A stretch of 62,302 bases of DNA from Bacteroidota bacterium (GCA_022707965.1 JAKIZO010000008.1:1-62302); one strand, 5' to 3'. Counted from the stretch's first letter, positions 46,606-56,736 are shown. The notes: generated from the sequence alone by a model not told the origin. Numbers and translations are program-made.

Positions 46606-47121
46606 ATGAAAATTCTTTACTTTTTATTATTAGCAATTTCGTTTTTAGCGTTTTCTTGCGATGACGATAAAAACGAACCAACAAATCCCGATAATAATCT
46701 TACTGGGGACAAAAACAGGCTGTATGTCAAGTTTGTCAATAATCCCGAATCGCAATACACTATTACGTCCCTGCAATACAAAAACGCAGGTGCAGTTACT
46801 GCCGGCTTGAACCCCACAGGCGAATGGAGCGATAATCTACTTAAAGCTAACCAAAGCTTAAAACCCGGCGAACACGCATTTTTCTTCGTTAATATTCCCC
46901 GCCAATATTGGGCGATTTGCAGAATTGGTGTCTACGACACTGTGGCTAAACAAACTGTATATATCAACGACCAGCCCGGTTTTGATGACTATTGGATTAA
47001 GCCTACCATTACTCACTGGGGCGGGGACGAAAGAACTGTGAAGGTAACTCTTGAATTTAGAACCGATGAAAATAAAATTGTTCCTACTTTTTGGGGCGAT
47101 TGGGCTGGCATTGACAACTAA
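46606..47121 (+). CDS. Small lipoprotein, unknown function
   Basis: 171 residues. MKILYFLLLAISFLAFSC with lipobox AFSC, then DDDKNEPTNPDNN, an acidic spacer typical of surface-exposed lipoproteins. The globular part (~35-171) is beta-rich with several Trp (GEWSDNLL, RQYWAICRIGVYD, HWGGDERTVKVTLEF). No family recognised. Its stop is one base from the stop of the convergent MFS gene. Confidence 0.75.
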   Translation: MKILYFLLLAISFLAFSCDDDKNEPTNPDNNLTGDKNRLYVKFVNNPESQYTITSLQYKNAGAVTAGLNPTGEWSDNLLKANQSLKPGEHAFFFVNIPRQYWAICRIGVYDTVAKQTVYINDQPGFDDYWIKPTITHWGGDERTVKVTLEFRTDENKIVPTFWGDWAGIDN

Positions 47122-47122
47122 A

Positions 47123-48346
47123 TCAACTGACTTTTGCCCAAATAGATAACATTATTAAAATTATACCCGAAACGACAAAAGTCCACACCATATCAAGGTG
47201 CGACACAATCACACTGCAACTCAGATAACTAAGCAATGCACCAAACAAATTTGCAGAGGAAGCAATTCCCATAATTCCACCTTTGTTGCTTTCCTGTGAA
47301 CGGTAGCTTAATGCTGAATACAAACTTGGTGCGATTGCTGCAAAAAACACTCCAACAACCCCTCGAATTGGAAATAACCATAGATAATGATTTGAAATCA
47401 CGTGCAGCAAAGATGCACACCCCGCAATAAACACCGCAGGCGAAAATATCTTACTATATGCAGTTGTATCGTTTTTTCTTCCCCAGTAAGGTGCGAAAAT
47501 AATGCTGAATATTCCAACAGTAGCAACCAATAGTCCTGTAATCGTCGACAATAGACTTTGTGGTGCTCCAAGCCTTGAAACATAATAAGGAAAAATTGGA
47601 TTTGATAGTAATATAGCCATTTGTGATAGTGTAATTAACAATATTATCTTGGACATTTCTTTATTGTGAATTACAGTCTTTAAATTATCCCGAACTTTAT
47701 TTCGAGTGTTTGTTGCTTCTACTCTTTGTTCTTTGACAAACCCGATAATCAATATTCCACTTATAACGCATAGCATTGCAACAATAATGAATACGCTTCT
47801 TACTCCACTTGCATCGGATAGAATTCCCCCGAAAAATGGTCCAATAATTATTCCCGCAGATGATGCACTTTGCAACATGCCAATTGCGTAACCATTGCGA
47901 TTTTTTGGTGTATTCTTGCTTACAAACGCCAATGCTGCTGCAATAAATCCACTCGACGCCCCCTGAAAAACCCTTAATGCAAATAATTGATGCACATTTA
48001 CCGAAAATCCCATTAAAAATACTGCTAATGCTAATCCGAAAATTGCACGAATTACCATTTTCTTCTGCCCGTATCTATCTCCAAGCATTCCCCACACCGG
48101 CACAGCAAATATCGACAGAAAATACGGTCCCGCAAACACCATGCTGCTCCAAAACTTTGCCTGCACGGGGTCCCGCACACCTAATTCAAGGACAAACAAC
48201 GGAAGAAACGGCACAAGCCCGTTCATTCCCACCATTGCAATAAACTGAGCTGCCGCAAGAATGATTAAATTTCGCTTCCATAAATTTTCTGTGCTTGGTC
48301 TGAATAGAACTTTTTGAATTTTATCGAATTTTTCTAATAAATTCAT
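47123..48346 (-). CDS. MFS-family transporter (multidrug-efflux-like)
   Basis: 407 residues with 12 predicted helices. The loop motif GMLGDRYGQKKMVIRAI (motif A) lies between helices 2 and 3, and GYAIGMLQSASSAGIIIGPFFGG (motif C region, shown in part) suggests a drug:H+ antiporter. Substrate unknown. Its ATG overlaps the last base of the upstream glycosyltransferase stop (TAATG), so the two are coupled. Confidence 0.85.
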   Translation of the reverse strand: MNLLEKFDKIQKVLFRPSTENLWKRNLIILAAAQFIAMVGMNGLVPFLPLFVLELGVRDPVQAKFWSSMVFAGPYFLSIFAVPVWGMLGDRYGQKKMVIRAIFGLALAVFLMGFSVNVHQLFALRVFQGASSGFIAAALAFVSKNTPKNRNGYAIGMLQSASSAGIIIGPFFGGILSDASGVRSVFIIVAMLCVISGILIIGFVKEQRVEATNTRNKVRDNLKTVIHNKEMSKIILLITLSQMAILLSNPIFPYYVSRLGAPQSLLSTITGLLVATVGIFSIIFAPYWGRKNDTTAYSKIFSPAVFIAGCASLLHVISNHYLWLFPIRGVVGVFFAAIAPSLYSALSYRSQESNKGGIMGIASSANLFGALLSYLSCSVIVSHLDMVWTFVVSGIILIMLSIWAKVS

Positions 48347-49053
48347 TATTTCAAATCCGAGTGAATTCGTCTGATTTTGAGAATTTCCGCAAACATCTTA
48401 ATACTATCTTTTATTGGGTCGACAGTTGTTCGTTCGTCATTATACCATTCAACTCCAACTTCTTTTATCTTATAATTCAATTTTTTGGCTAAATATAATA
48501 TTTCCACATCAAAAGAAAATCCATTGATTTTCGCTCTGCTGAAAATATCCACTGCTGCTTGTTCTCGAAAACATTTAAACCCGCACTGTGTGTCCTTAAT
48601 CCCTTTTACTACAAGTAACTGAACAATTTTATTAAATGTTTTGCCCATAAATTCTCTGTAAAATGGCTGGTGCTTCCTGATTAATTTATAATCCACTGCC
48701 CTCGAACCTATACAAACATCATATCCATCTTTCAAAAATTTCTTAAGCTTCTCGATTTCATATATTGGAGTAGATAAATCCGCATCAGTAAATAATCTGT
48801 ATTCTCCGTTTGCAGCAAGCATTCCACGCCGAACAGCTGCACCTTTCCCGTAATTTATCCCATCGCCTATTACCTTCACTTCTTCGAAACTTCGGGCGAC
48901 TTCCTTTGTTCTGTCCCGCGAACCATCGTCCGAAACAATAATTTCATAATTCAAATTAGTGTTTCTTAAATATTGTGTAATCAGGCTTAATGTATTACCT
49001 AATCTTGCTTCTTCATTATATGCTGGTATTATTACCGATAATTCTGGTTTCAT
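48346..49053 (-). CDS. GT2 glycosyltransferase, dolichyl-phosphate beta-glucosyltransferase-like
   Basis: 235 residues. GT-A fold motifs: LSVIIPAYNEEARLGNTL, IVSDDGSRDRT, YGKGAAVRRGM and FTDADLSTPI (metal-binding DAD). DTQCGFKCFR and SFDVEILYLAKKL match the ALG5/DPM-type transferases, which load glucose or mannose onto polyprenyl phosphate. There is no membrane helix. Coupled to the downstream MFS gene. Confidence 0.88.
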   Translation of the reverse strand: MKPELSVIIPAYNEEARLGNTLSLITQYLRNTNLNYEIIVSDDGSRDRTKEVARSFEEVKVIGDGINYGKGAAVRRGMLAANGEYRLFTDADLSTPIYEIEKLKKFLKDGYDVCIGSRAVDYKLIRKHQPFYREFMGKTFNKIVQLLVVKGIKDTQCGFKCFREQAAVDIFSRAKINGFSFDVEILYLAKKLNYKIKEVGVEWYNDERTTVDPIKDSIKMFAEILKIRRIHSDLK

Positions 49054-49104
49054 AACTATAATTTTTTATCCTTGCTTAATTTACAAAAATAAGTTATTTT
49101 TTCT

Positions 49105-49428
49105 TTGTGTTTAAATATTTTATACGTTTTAGCTTTGAAAATAATTAAAATATCCGAAGCTGAAAGCTGTGCTGATGGCAATATCGGCTATGATATATAT
49201 TTCGACAAAAACACCGACCAAAATTTTATCGATTATCTCGCCAAATTAGGTAAAATCAAAATCGATAATACTTTCGACGTCCCATATTTTAAAATTATCG
49301 TCAAAGGTTATTACACTCTTAAAGGTTCGCTTGGTCAGAATTTTCTTCGAATGATAGTTCCCGAGAGCATTTTCAAACAAATTTTTGATGAATTTGAAAA
49401 ATATATTACGAACTATCAAAATATATAA
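49105..49428 (+). CDS. Small hypothetical protein
   Basis: The open frame begins at a TTG (49105); a second TTG at 49135 (LKIIKISEAES) is equally possible and there is no ATG. About 98-107 residues, soluble, mixed alpha/beta: NIGYDIYFDKNTDQNFIDYL, KIDNTFDVPYFKIIVKGYYT, GSLGQNFLRMIVPESIF. The compact domain with acidic start and basic middle looks real, and the next gene starts 2 bases after its stop. No family recognised. Confidence 0.55.
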   Translation: MCLNILYVLALKIIKISEAESCADGNIGYDIYFDKNTDQNFIDYLAKLGKIKIDNTFDVPYFKIIVKGYYTLKGSLGQNFLRMIVPESIFKQIFDEFEKYITNYQNI

Positions 49429-49430
49429 CT

Positions 49431-50321
49431 ATGCTATTTTTCCTATTATTGGCATTTGCCATTGTTTCGGATTTTGCATTTGCCCAAACTAACCCACAAG
49501 CCTACAAGTTGAGTGGTTCACCATACTATTTCAATGAATGGTCAGAAAATTCTCCTGCAAAAACCTATCCCGTTTCGATGATTTTTCACACTCTCAAAAA
49601 GTCCGACCCAAAACTCGAAGACGAAATGACAGGCGACTGGACTTCTCCATACAACTTGAAATCAAAAGCAAGATTTAACGGTCTTGGGCAATACGGCTTT
49701 TCGTTTTTGTCAACATCGCTGTCGCAAGATGACGAGGGCTATCCTGGTGCTGCTGTGCTTGCTCTCGATACACGATATTGTTCCGAAATTTATCTGCGAT
49801 GGACTGCTCGCACTTTTAACGTAGGGGAGAGAAACTACTTCATTCAATTGCAATATCGAATTGGCGATAAATCAAAATTCACAAACGTCCCAAATTCAGT
49901 ATATTCATCTTCTCAAACAAAAGGTGATTTTCAGGTTTTCGGTCCAATCAAATTGCCCGATGATTATGCTAACAAAAGCTATATACAGCTTCGCTGGAAA
50001 TATTGCTATGCCAATGATGGTTCTTCGGGCACTCGTCCACAGCTTGCAGTTGATGATATTTATGTAGCTGATAATCTTAATAGTTCAATTAATGAATTTT
50101 CGGATAATTTTGAATTTCAGATAATTGATAAAACTCTATTTTTATATCCCAACGAAATATCTTCACTTGAAATATATAATTCATTTGGTCAAATCGTTTA
50201 TTCTTCAAGCGTTATTTCAGATTGCTCCATTATCAATCTGAATTTTTTGTCAAATGGACTTTATTTCATAGTTTTGAATAAACAGGAACGAGTTGTTTCA
50301 AAGAAATTGCTTTTATATTGA
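49431..50321 (+). CDS. T9SS-secreted protein
   Basis: 296 residues. Signal peptide MLFFLLLAFAIVSDFAFA cut before QTNPQAY. The middle (~60-215) resembles a jelly-roll/MAM-type beta-sandwich (YCSEIYLRWTARTF, YIQLRWKYCYANDGSSGTRP). The C-terminal ~70 residues (TLFLYPNEISSLEIYNSFGQ ... FIVLNKQERVVSKKLLLY) are a short type A sorting domain. Overlaps the next gene's TTG start (TTGA). Confidence 0.8.
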   Translation: MLFFLLLAFAIVSDFAFAQTNPQAYKLSGSPYYFNEWSENSPAKTYPVSMIFHTLKKSDPKLEDEMTGDWTSPYNLKSKARFNGLGQYGFSFLSTSLSQDDEGYPGAAVLALDTRYCSEIYLRWTARTFNVGERNYFIQLQYRIGDKSKFTNVPNSVYSSSQTKGDFQVFGPIKLPDDYANKSYIQLRWKYCYANDGSSGTRPQLAVDDIYVADNLNSSINEFSDNFEFQIIDKTLFLYPNEISSLEIYNSFGQIVYSSSVISDCSIINLNFLSNGLYFIVLNKQERVVSKKLLLY

Positions 50322-50821
50322 GAAAAACACATTTCATATTACTTTTATTGGTTTTCGCAACCTCTTGCACAAACCCTTTTGCACCTGCTTTGCTCAGAGA
50401 TGCAAAAGACGACTTCCAGCTTGGCGACCAGCGAACTGTGGAAGGTGTGTTCAAAAATTTCAGCTACGCATATAAATATAAAGATACCGTTTTATATGGC
50501 AAGCTTCTTCATCCTGATTTCACTTTCAACTACCGCAATTATGATAAGAATATAGACCCAACCTGGACACGCAGCGAAGATATGATTGCCACTGCTCGGC
50601 TTTTTGCTGCTGCTCAGGATTTAAACCTTGTCTGGAACGAAATTCTTTACACTCGGGGCGATTCTCTCTTCTTAGATGTTTCTCGAAGTTTCTCTCTAAC
50701 TATCACTTTCGCACCTAACGATATTTTGAATGTATTTGGAAAAGCTATCTTTTACCTGAAACGAGAAAACCCGAGCCAAGAATGGAAAATAATTCTGTGG
50801 CGTGATGAATCGAATTTTTAA
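50318..50821 (+). CDS. Lipoprotein with an NTF2-like fold
   Basis: 167 residues starting at TTG (50318) that overlaps the upstream stop. Signal MRKTHFILLLLVFATSC with lipobox FATSC. The mature part has the helix-then-sheet layout of NTF2-like/SnoaL domains (VEGVFKNFSYAYKYKDTVLY, YGKLLHPDFTFNY, PSQEWKIILWRDE). Function unknown. Followed 15 bases later by purE. Confidence 0.7.
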   Translation: MRKTHFILLLLVFATSCTNPFAPALLRDAKDDFQLGDQRTVEGVFKNFSYAYKYKDTVLYGKLLHPDFTFNYRNYDKNIDPTWTRSEDMIATARLFAAAQDLNLVWNEILYTRGDSLFLDVSRSFSLTITFAPNDILNVFGKAIFYLKRENPSQEWKIILWRDESNF

Positions 50822-50836
50822 TAATAGAGGTAATAA

Positions 50837-51328
50837 ATGCTACAACTGAAACCTATTATTGGTATCATTATGGGAAGTGATTCCGACCTGCCTACTATGC
50901 AGGCTGCCGCTGATATTTGCGAAGAATTTGGCGTGCCTTACGAAATTAAGATTGTTTCCGCACACCGCACGCCCGATGATATGGCAGAATACGGTCGCAA
51001 CGCCCACAAACGCGGTATTAAGGTGATTATTGCAGGTGCAGGTGGTGCTGCTCATTTACCTGGTATGATTGCATCGCATACTCCACTCCCCGTTATTGGT
51101 GTCCCCGTTCAGTCGAAAGCACTAAATGGACTTGATTCTCTACTGTCTATTGTTCAAATGCCAGCTGGTGTTCCTGTGGCTACTGTTGCCATTGGAAACG
51201 CTAAAAATGCAGGTTTGCTTGCTATTAAAATGCTTGCTATTGCCGACCCGAAGCTTTTAGACAAAATGATTGAATACAAAAATAAAATGGCAGAAGAATC
51301 ACGTGCCAAAAATGATATTTTTGCTTGA
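50837..51328 (+). CDS. purE: N5-carboxyaminoimidazole ribonucleotide mutase
   Basis: 163 residues. [44 protein letters not shown] and [19 protein letters not shown] are the class I PurE signature. It rearranges N5-CAIR to CAIR in purine synthesis, normally after PurK, which is not in the window. Probably in the same transcript as the lipoprotein just before it. Confidence 0.96.
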   Translation: MLQLKPIIGIIMGSDSDLPTMQAAADICEEFGVPYEIKIVSAHRTPDDMAEYGRNAHKRGIKVIIAGAGGAAHLPGMIASHTPLPVIGVPVQSKALNGLDSLLSIVQMPAGVPVATVAIGNAKNAGLLAIKMLAIADPKLLDKMIEYKNKMAEESRAKNDIFA

Positions 51329-51362
51329 TGTATTTTTAGTAAAGCATCTCAATAGCGGTCAA

Positions 51363-53444
51363 TTATGGACTTGCAAATAATGTGCAGGTAAGTTCCCCGT
51401 TTGTGCGTTCCCAAACTTGTCGAACAACTTTTCCTGAACCACGCACCTGCACTTTTATCCCCGCTGTGTGCAGAATAGTGATTGCACGTCTCAAAGGTAA
51501 TCCTACAACTGATGGCATTTTTTCGTTATCTGTTTTTGCTGGTGCTGTCTCTAATTTTATCACGGTCGAACGCAATATTCTTCTTCCTGGTTCGGGAAAT
51601 ACTTGCTTAACTATTCCTTGTTTTTCTGTTGTCGAATATCGCAATCCTAATTCTTGAAGAATTTTCTCTGCTTCCGAAAATTCAAGTCCTTGAATATTGG
51701 GCACATACACTGTGTCGTTTGCGTTATTCTCTATGTTCTTAACTTTTATCGAATGATTTTTTATTGAAAGCCAGCGCAGTGCAATATTTTTGAAAATTGG
51801 GGCGGCAGTCGAACCCCCATAGATACTCGTTTTGGGCTTGTCCAAAAAGACAAGAATACATATTTCTGGATTGTCAGCTGGGAAATAGCCCGCAAATGAT
51901 GCGTTGTAATCCGATTTTGAGTAAGTGCCATCGACAAGCTGCTGCGATGTGCCCGTTTTCCCTGCAATTTCCACCCCTTCTATTTTTGCTGCAACCCCTG
52001 TTCCTTTCTCTACTACTTCTTTTAATACATTCGTAAGAGTATGCGTTGTATTTTCAGAAACAACACGTCTAATTTTTTCTGGATTGAATTTCTTAATTAA
52101 ATTCCCTTTCTCGTCATAAATTGCATTTATTACATAAGGTTTCATCATTATTCCACCGTTGGCAATTGTAGCAAAAGCATTCGCCATTTGAAGCGGTGTC
52201 GCCAATATTCCATAGCCAAAACCAATAAATCTTTTAGTTGACACATTCATCTGTTCTGCTCTCTGTATCTTCCCCGATACTTCGCCTGGCAAATCAATAC
52301 GCGTTGGAATTCCAAAACCGAAATCTCTAATGTATTTGTAGAATTTATAATCAGGTATCTTCGCTGCGACACTCGACAAAATTATATTGCTCGAATGCAC
52401 CATTCCTTCCCTGAATGTTGCAATACCAAGTGGATGCACATCCTTTATCACATAGTTTGAAAAATGTAATTCACCTTGAAAACCGTTGTATTTGTCTTCA
52501 AGCTTCGTAATATTTTCTTCGAGAGCCGCCGCCGCTGTAACTACTTTGAAGGTTGAGCCAGGTTCGTAAACATCGGTGATAGAACGATTTCGCATATTTG
52601 CATTTATGTATGTAGATGGGTCGTTTGGATTGAAATTTGGATAGGTCGCCATTGCAAGCACTTCACCTGTAGATGGCTTGATTGCAACAACTGTTCCCGA
52701 TTCTGCAAACGAATTCTTAACACCTTGCATTAACTCAAATTCTATAATCCTTTGCAAATCAATATCCAGCGTAAGCTGCAACGAATACCCGTTTGTTGGT
52801 CGTATTATCGGTAAATCTGCCGATGGTCGCAACCTGCCCAGCCCATCTCTAAACATTATCATATATCCACTTCTGCCCGTAAGTATGCTGTCGTAACTTA
52901 ATTCTATTCCCGTAAGCCCTCGATTGTCTATGTCTGTGCAACCAATAATTTGCGATGCAAGCGAACCATAATGATATTGCCGTCGGGGTTCTTCAATTAA
53001 TATCAGTCCTCTATCTTTGATATATAGCAATTCTTTTACTTTTTCTGGTGTAACTCCTCTCACAAGCCACAAAAAAGAACCTTTCGCCGATGCTATCTTC
53101 TTGTTTAAGCTTTCTGCCGATATTCCTAAATTCTTTTCTATGATTTTCAAGATTTCTGCTTTTTTTTGCAATAAATTGGGGTCTACCGCTATCGAGTAAC
53201 TCTTAACTGATGAGGCAAGCAAATTGCCATTCCTGTCGTAAATATTACCTCGCTGCGAGCTTAAATCTAATTTGGTTTCGTGCTGACGACGTGCTTTATC
53301 TTTGTAATACGAAGCTTTTAGTACTTGCAGCTGAAATAACCGCCCTATTACAATCAATAAACCAATATTTATTGCAATCATCAAAAGCCAGAACTTCCAG
53401 AATTTCTTCCGTCTTGTATATGTATTTTCTTCACTACTCTTCAT
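51363..53444 (-). CDS. ftsI: Division transpeptidase FtsI (PBP3) with two PASTA domains
   Basis: 693 residues. One N-terminal helix (~18-36), dimerisation domain with QRGNIYDRNG, transpeptidase SxxK (S297-T-F-K300), SSN, and KTGTSQQ. Two C-terminal PASTA domains follow (VPNIQGLEFSEAEKIL and MPSVVGLPLRRAITIL). It synthesises septal peptidoglycan with FtsW. Its start overlaps the ftsL stop by 11 bases. The usual dcw companions (rsmH, murE, mraY) are absent from this side. Confidence 0.95.
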   Translation of the reverse strand: MKSSEENTYTRRKKFWKFWLLMIAINIGLLIVIGRLFQLQVLKASYYKDKARRQHETKLDLSSQRGNIYDRNGNLLASSVKSYSIAVDPNLLQKKAEILKIIEKNLGISAESLNKKIASAKGSFLWLVRGVTPEKVKELLYIKDRGLILIEEPRRQYHYGSLASQIIGCTDIDNRGLTGIELSYDSILTGRSGYMIMFRDGLGRLRPSADLPIIRPTNGYSLQLTLDIDLQRIIEFELMQGVKNSFAESGTVVAIKPSTGEVLAMATYPNFNPNDPSTYINANMRNRSITDVYEPGSTFKVVTAAAALEENITKLEDKYNGFQGELHFSNYVIKDVHPLGIATFREGMVHSSNIILSSVAAKIPDYKFYKYIRDFGFGIPTRIDLPGEVSGKIQRAEQMNVSTKRFIGFGYGILATPLQMANAFATIANGGIMMKPYVINAIYDEKGNLIKKFNPEKIRRVVSENTTHTLTNVLKEVVEKGTGVAAKIEGVEIAGKTGTSQQLVDGTYSKSDYNASFAGYFPADNPEICILVFLDKPKTSIYGGSTAAPIFKNIALRWLSIKNHSIKVKNIENNANDTVYVPNIQGLEFSEAEKILQELGLRYSTTEKQGIVKQVFPEPGRRILRSTVIKLETAPAKTDNEKMPSVVGLPLRRAITILHTAGIKVQVRGSGKVVRQVWERTNGELTCTLFASP

Positions 53445-53730
53445 TTCTCAATTTAATTTTTTGAGGCACTTTTGTTGGTTTGTTCATCCCTAATTTTTCT
53501 TCTGCAATTTTCGTAATTCTTGATGCACTTTCCAGTTCAATTATTTTTGTGATTAATACTTGATTTGACGTCCGAACCTCATCATACTGCTTTTCAAGTT
53601 GCTGAATTTCCGACAACAAACTATTTACTTTAAATACATTATCTATATAAGTGATGATAAGAATTGCTGCTAATACAACTAGTCCAAATGCTTTCCACCT
53701 GTTGGACTTTATTTTATTGATTAGGCTCAT
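53434..53730 (-). CDS. ftsL: FtsL-like cell-division protein
   Basis: 98 residues: short cytoplasmic N-terminus, one helix (~13-30, AFGLVVLAAILIITYID), then a coiled coil (SLLSEIQQLEKQYDEVRTSN). This layout and its overlap with ftsI define an FtsL/DivIC-type protein, which bridges FtsQ/FtsB to the FtsWI synthase. It overlaps the Wzz-like gene by 17 bases. Confidence 0.8.
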   Translation of the reverse strand: MSLINKIKSNRWKAFGLVVLAAILIITYIDNVFKVNSLLSEIQQLEKQYDEVRTSNQVLITKIIELESASRITKIAEEKLGMNKPTKVPQKIKLRNEE

Positions 53731-54913
53731 TTTCTGCTTCTTTCGAATAAATCCTGAACTCTTTATAAGTATAATACATCAAAGTTAATATAAATGATAA
53801 AACAAACGCCAGCAGCACCATTAATTTTTTGTTGGGCGAAGCTTGTTTGTCGGGAACAAATGCCTTATCCAGCACTTCAACTGTTGGAACGTCCCGATTT
53901 TCCTGTATTGCTTCCTGATGCCGTTGCGTTTCGAGATACATAATGATTTGCTCAACGATTTTCTTGTCTCTGTATAAATTTGCGTATTCCCTTGCAAGAC
54001 CTGGTATTTTATCGAAAGGTATCGAAAAACCGTCCGAACCCGTCAATCCTCCACTTTGCACCGCATTATACTGTTTTCTCAATTGGTTTACTATATTCTG
54101 CTGCTGGATTAGATATGGATTATCCTTGCTTAACTCATTTTTTGCAATGTTCAGTTCCATCTCAGCTTTTGCCAATTGCAACCCAACTTCTATTGCCTGT
54201 TTCACAAGTGCCTGAGTTTGGTCGTCAATTTTAAGAACTCTGTTAGTTCGCTGAAAGTTTTCAAGAATATTGTCTATCGAATCCGATTTTTCTCTATATT
54301 TTGCTAATTCTTTTTCAATATACATTCTTGATTTTTTCGCCGCTGATGTATTTTTCGACCTAACAATTAAATCTAAGCCCTTTACTGCTTCATCTGCAAA
54401 TTTCTTCGCTAATTGTTTTGTCTCCTGCTTTTCCTGCGATGATGGGAAAAAACACGTTTTTGCAGAAGTCTGGAATACAATTAGCCCCGTTTTCTCTACA
54501 TCGACTTTAAAATTCTCCTGCAGATACTCAATTAGTTCATTGTGCGTCATCCCATCGTACTGCGGCAATCGTTTTAAATTAAGTTCCTTAATTAAATGCT
54601 CAGCTATTGCCCTGCTTCTCAATATATCAGCCAGAACTAACGATTGATTATTCGAACTTCCTGGAAGAGACAATCCCGATGGAAGTCCGCCCGTAAAATT
54701 TTGCAGAATTCCTGATAGCCCCGTGTTTTCGCCTTGCTTGGGTGGCATCACTGTTGTATATGTTCTGTATGTGTGTGGCATAATTAGCGAAAAAATAAAA
54801 GTAACCACACAAGCAATTACTACAATTATCCAAATTCTTTTCGAGTGTTTCTTATATATCTCGAAAAATTTGTTTATTCCAATGCTTTCAATTTTTGCTT
54901 CTGTTTCTTTCAT
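53714..54913 (-). CDS. Wzz-type polysaccharide chain-length / co-polymerase protein
   Basis: 399 residues. Two helices (~27-45, ~360-380) flank a periplasmic region with long coiled coils (SRMYIEKELAKYREKSDSID; LVKQAIEVGLQLAKAEMELN). The Pro-rich approach to helix 2 (PDKQASPNKKLMVLLAFVLS) is the Wzz/GNVR hallmark. It sets chain length of a surface polysaccharide. There is no tyrosine-kinase domain. It follows the SLBB export gene with no gap. Confidence 0.87.
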   Translation of the reverse strand: MKETEAKIESIGINKFFEIYKKHSKRIWIIVVIACVVTFIFSLIMPHTYRTYTTVMPPKQGENTGLSGILQNFTGGLPSGLSLPGSSNNQSLVLADILRSRAIAEHLIKELNLKRLPQYDGMTHNELIEYLQENFKVDVEKTGLIVFQTSAKTCFFPSSQEKQETKQLAKKFADEAVKGLDLIVRSKNTSAAKKSRMYIEKELAKYREKSDSIDNILENFQRTNRVLKIDDQTQALVKQAIEVGLQLAKAEMELNIAKNELSKDNPYLIQQQNIVNQLRKQYNAVQSGGLTGSDGFSIPFDKIPGLAREYANLYRDKKIVEQIIMYLETQRHQEAIQENRDVPTVEVLDKAFVPDKQASPNKKLMVLLAFVLSFILTLMYYTYKEFRIYSKEAENEPNQ

Positions 54914-56557
54914 CTATTTCTTATTAATGTTTGAAAATGCAAGAACAACCCCGGCTATTGTGAGAATTTGCGTAGCAATTGTTAGCCCTTTGGTGAATGC
55001 TTCCATAAATGTCAATTCACGCTCAGGCGGCACTAATATTACGTCCCCGGGTTCAATAACGTAATCTCTTTTCTTTGCCCGGAACAAACCACCACTGTGC
55101 TTGTTTATCATTGTTTCGCTTTCGTCTGCTCTATATCCAAATCCACCGGCTAACTCAATGTATTCCATATAATCAGCACCCGGACGAAATGCAATCAAAC
55201 CAGGTTTTGCAACTCTTCCCTGAACGTTCACAAATTTTTTAATTGATGGAACTACTATTGAATCTCTATGAGTTAAATAAAAATTGTCCGGTGTGTTCGG
55301 ATTGTTCATAATTTTCCGAAAATCTATCGAGATAACTCCTTTTCTTTCAGTCTTCCTTGATTGAAAATACCTGAATTCGCTTTCCGACATTTCAGATGGC
55401 AACACTCTGCTTAATCTTTCCATTTCCAAATCAGGTTTTTCCAGCTCATATTGGCTAATGTATTCAACAAACTCAACAGCTGCCTCGTCTGTAAAACCAC
55501 CTGCTCTGCGTATCAAATCAGTAACTCTATCCTTTTTCTCTTCAATTGCATAATAACCAGGGAAATTCACCTCGCCTTTGATTACTACATAATGCAGCTT
55601 TCTCCATTTAGGTATGCTTCGAACAAAAATTCTATCTCCCGAATTTAGCGGGAAATCATTCCTGATTTTCTCCGTGCTTAAATTCTGATTTTTTAAAAAG
55701 GATAAATCAAGAAAACTCACCTGAAAACCTGTTTTTTGAGCAGAATAATATTCGACCGAATCAAGAAAAGCAGATTCAGTGAATCCAAGCCCAAACTTCA
55801 ACAATGTCGATAAACTATCTCCATCACGGTATTCAAATAAACCTTTGTTTACAACATCACCATATAGCCCAATAATAGATTTTTCGTTTATTTCCGGCAC
55901 AATTATTTTATCTCCACCAAGCACATAAGGATTCGCTTCCTCATCTCCAAGAAAATAGAATTTCATCAAATCAACATTTTTTTGTTCGCCATTGTTTCTC
56001 AACAATATGATATTTCGCCACGAAGCTTCCCGCCTCAATCCACCAGCTTTGTCAATCACCTCAGACACTCTATCAGCAGGCGTTGCCGGGTAAATACCAT
56101 TTCGCACAACCTGTCCACTGACGCTAACCTTAAACTGCCTAATCTTTTGCAAAGTGATATGGATTTCCGCTGGATTAAGCCTTTTGCGAATTAATTCCTC
56201 GATTAATGAAATTGCCTGCGTTAATGTTTTTCCTTTTAAATCAATTTTCCCAATTCCAGGAATTAGCAAAGCCCCCTCGGGCGAAATACTTATTTCAAAA
56301 TGCTTGGGTTTCGCAGAAATAATAGATATTGCTAATTCATCGCCCTGCCCTAAAATATACTTATCTGGTTCAATTTCCTTTTCTAATAGTCCGGTTGCCG
56401 ATTTCAACGATGAAAAAGCCATCTCCTTCGCAAGCGAATCACTGAATTCGTCCTTTGGCAATCGATAAATACTGTAATCAATTTGTGCAGTTGAAATATT
56501 ATAGGTGAAGGCAAAACTCAAATAGCATAATATAATTGTGCAAATCGTTTTTTTCAT
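54914..56557 (-). CDS. Polysaccharide export outer-membrane protein with SLBB domains
   Basis: ATG at 56557 (MKKTICTIILCYLSFAFTYN, signal peptide) is preferred over a TTG upstream. 547 residues. A Wza-type polysaccharide-export domain (~70-150: YILGQGDELAISII, GALLIPGIGKIDLKGKTLTQ) is followed by three or more SLBB ubiquitin-like repeats (VSGQVVRNGIYPATPADRVS, GEVNFPGYYAIEEKKDRVTD, GRVAKPGLIAFRPGADYMEY). One helix lies near the C-terminus. It carries polymer across the outer membrane with the adjoining Wzz-like protein. Confidence 0.9.
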   Translation of the reverse strand: MKKTICTIILCYLSFAFTYNISTAQIDYSIYRLPKDEFSDSLAKEMAFSSLKSATGLLEKEIEPDKYILGQGDELAISIISAKPKHFEISISPEGALLIPGIGKIDLKGKTLTQAISLIEELIRKRLNPAEIHITLQKIRQFKVSVSGQVVRNGIYPATPADRVSEVIDKAGGLRREASWRNIILLRNNGEQKNVDLMKFYFLGDEEANPYVLGGDKIIVPEINEKSIIGLYGDVVNKGLFEYRDGDSLSTLLKFGLGFTESAFLDSVEYYSAQKTGFQVSFLDLSFLKNQNLSTEKIRNDFPLNSGDRIFVRSIPKWRKLHYVVIKGEVNFPGYYAIEEKKDRVTDLIRRAGGFTDEAAVEFVEYISQYELEKPDLEMERLSRVLPSEMSESEFRYFQSRKTERKGVISIDFRKIMNNPNTPDNFYLTHRDSIVVPSIKKFVNVQGRVAKPGLIAFRPGADYMEYIELAGGFGYRADESETMINKHSGGLFRAKKRDYVIEPGDVILVPPERELTFMEAFTKGLTIATQILTIAGVVLAFSNINKK

Positions 56558-56736
56558 ATTGCACTGCAAAATAGTTAGATAATTTTACAAATTTATAAAA
56601 AAAGCAATAATAAATAAATATAATAAATTCATAATGCTTCCAATCAGTCCTCCAATTATGAAAATTGATTTAATTTTTGTTCATTTATTGATACATATTA
56701 TTTTTTTCGCTATACTTAATTAATTATTAATAAAAA

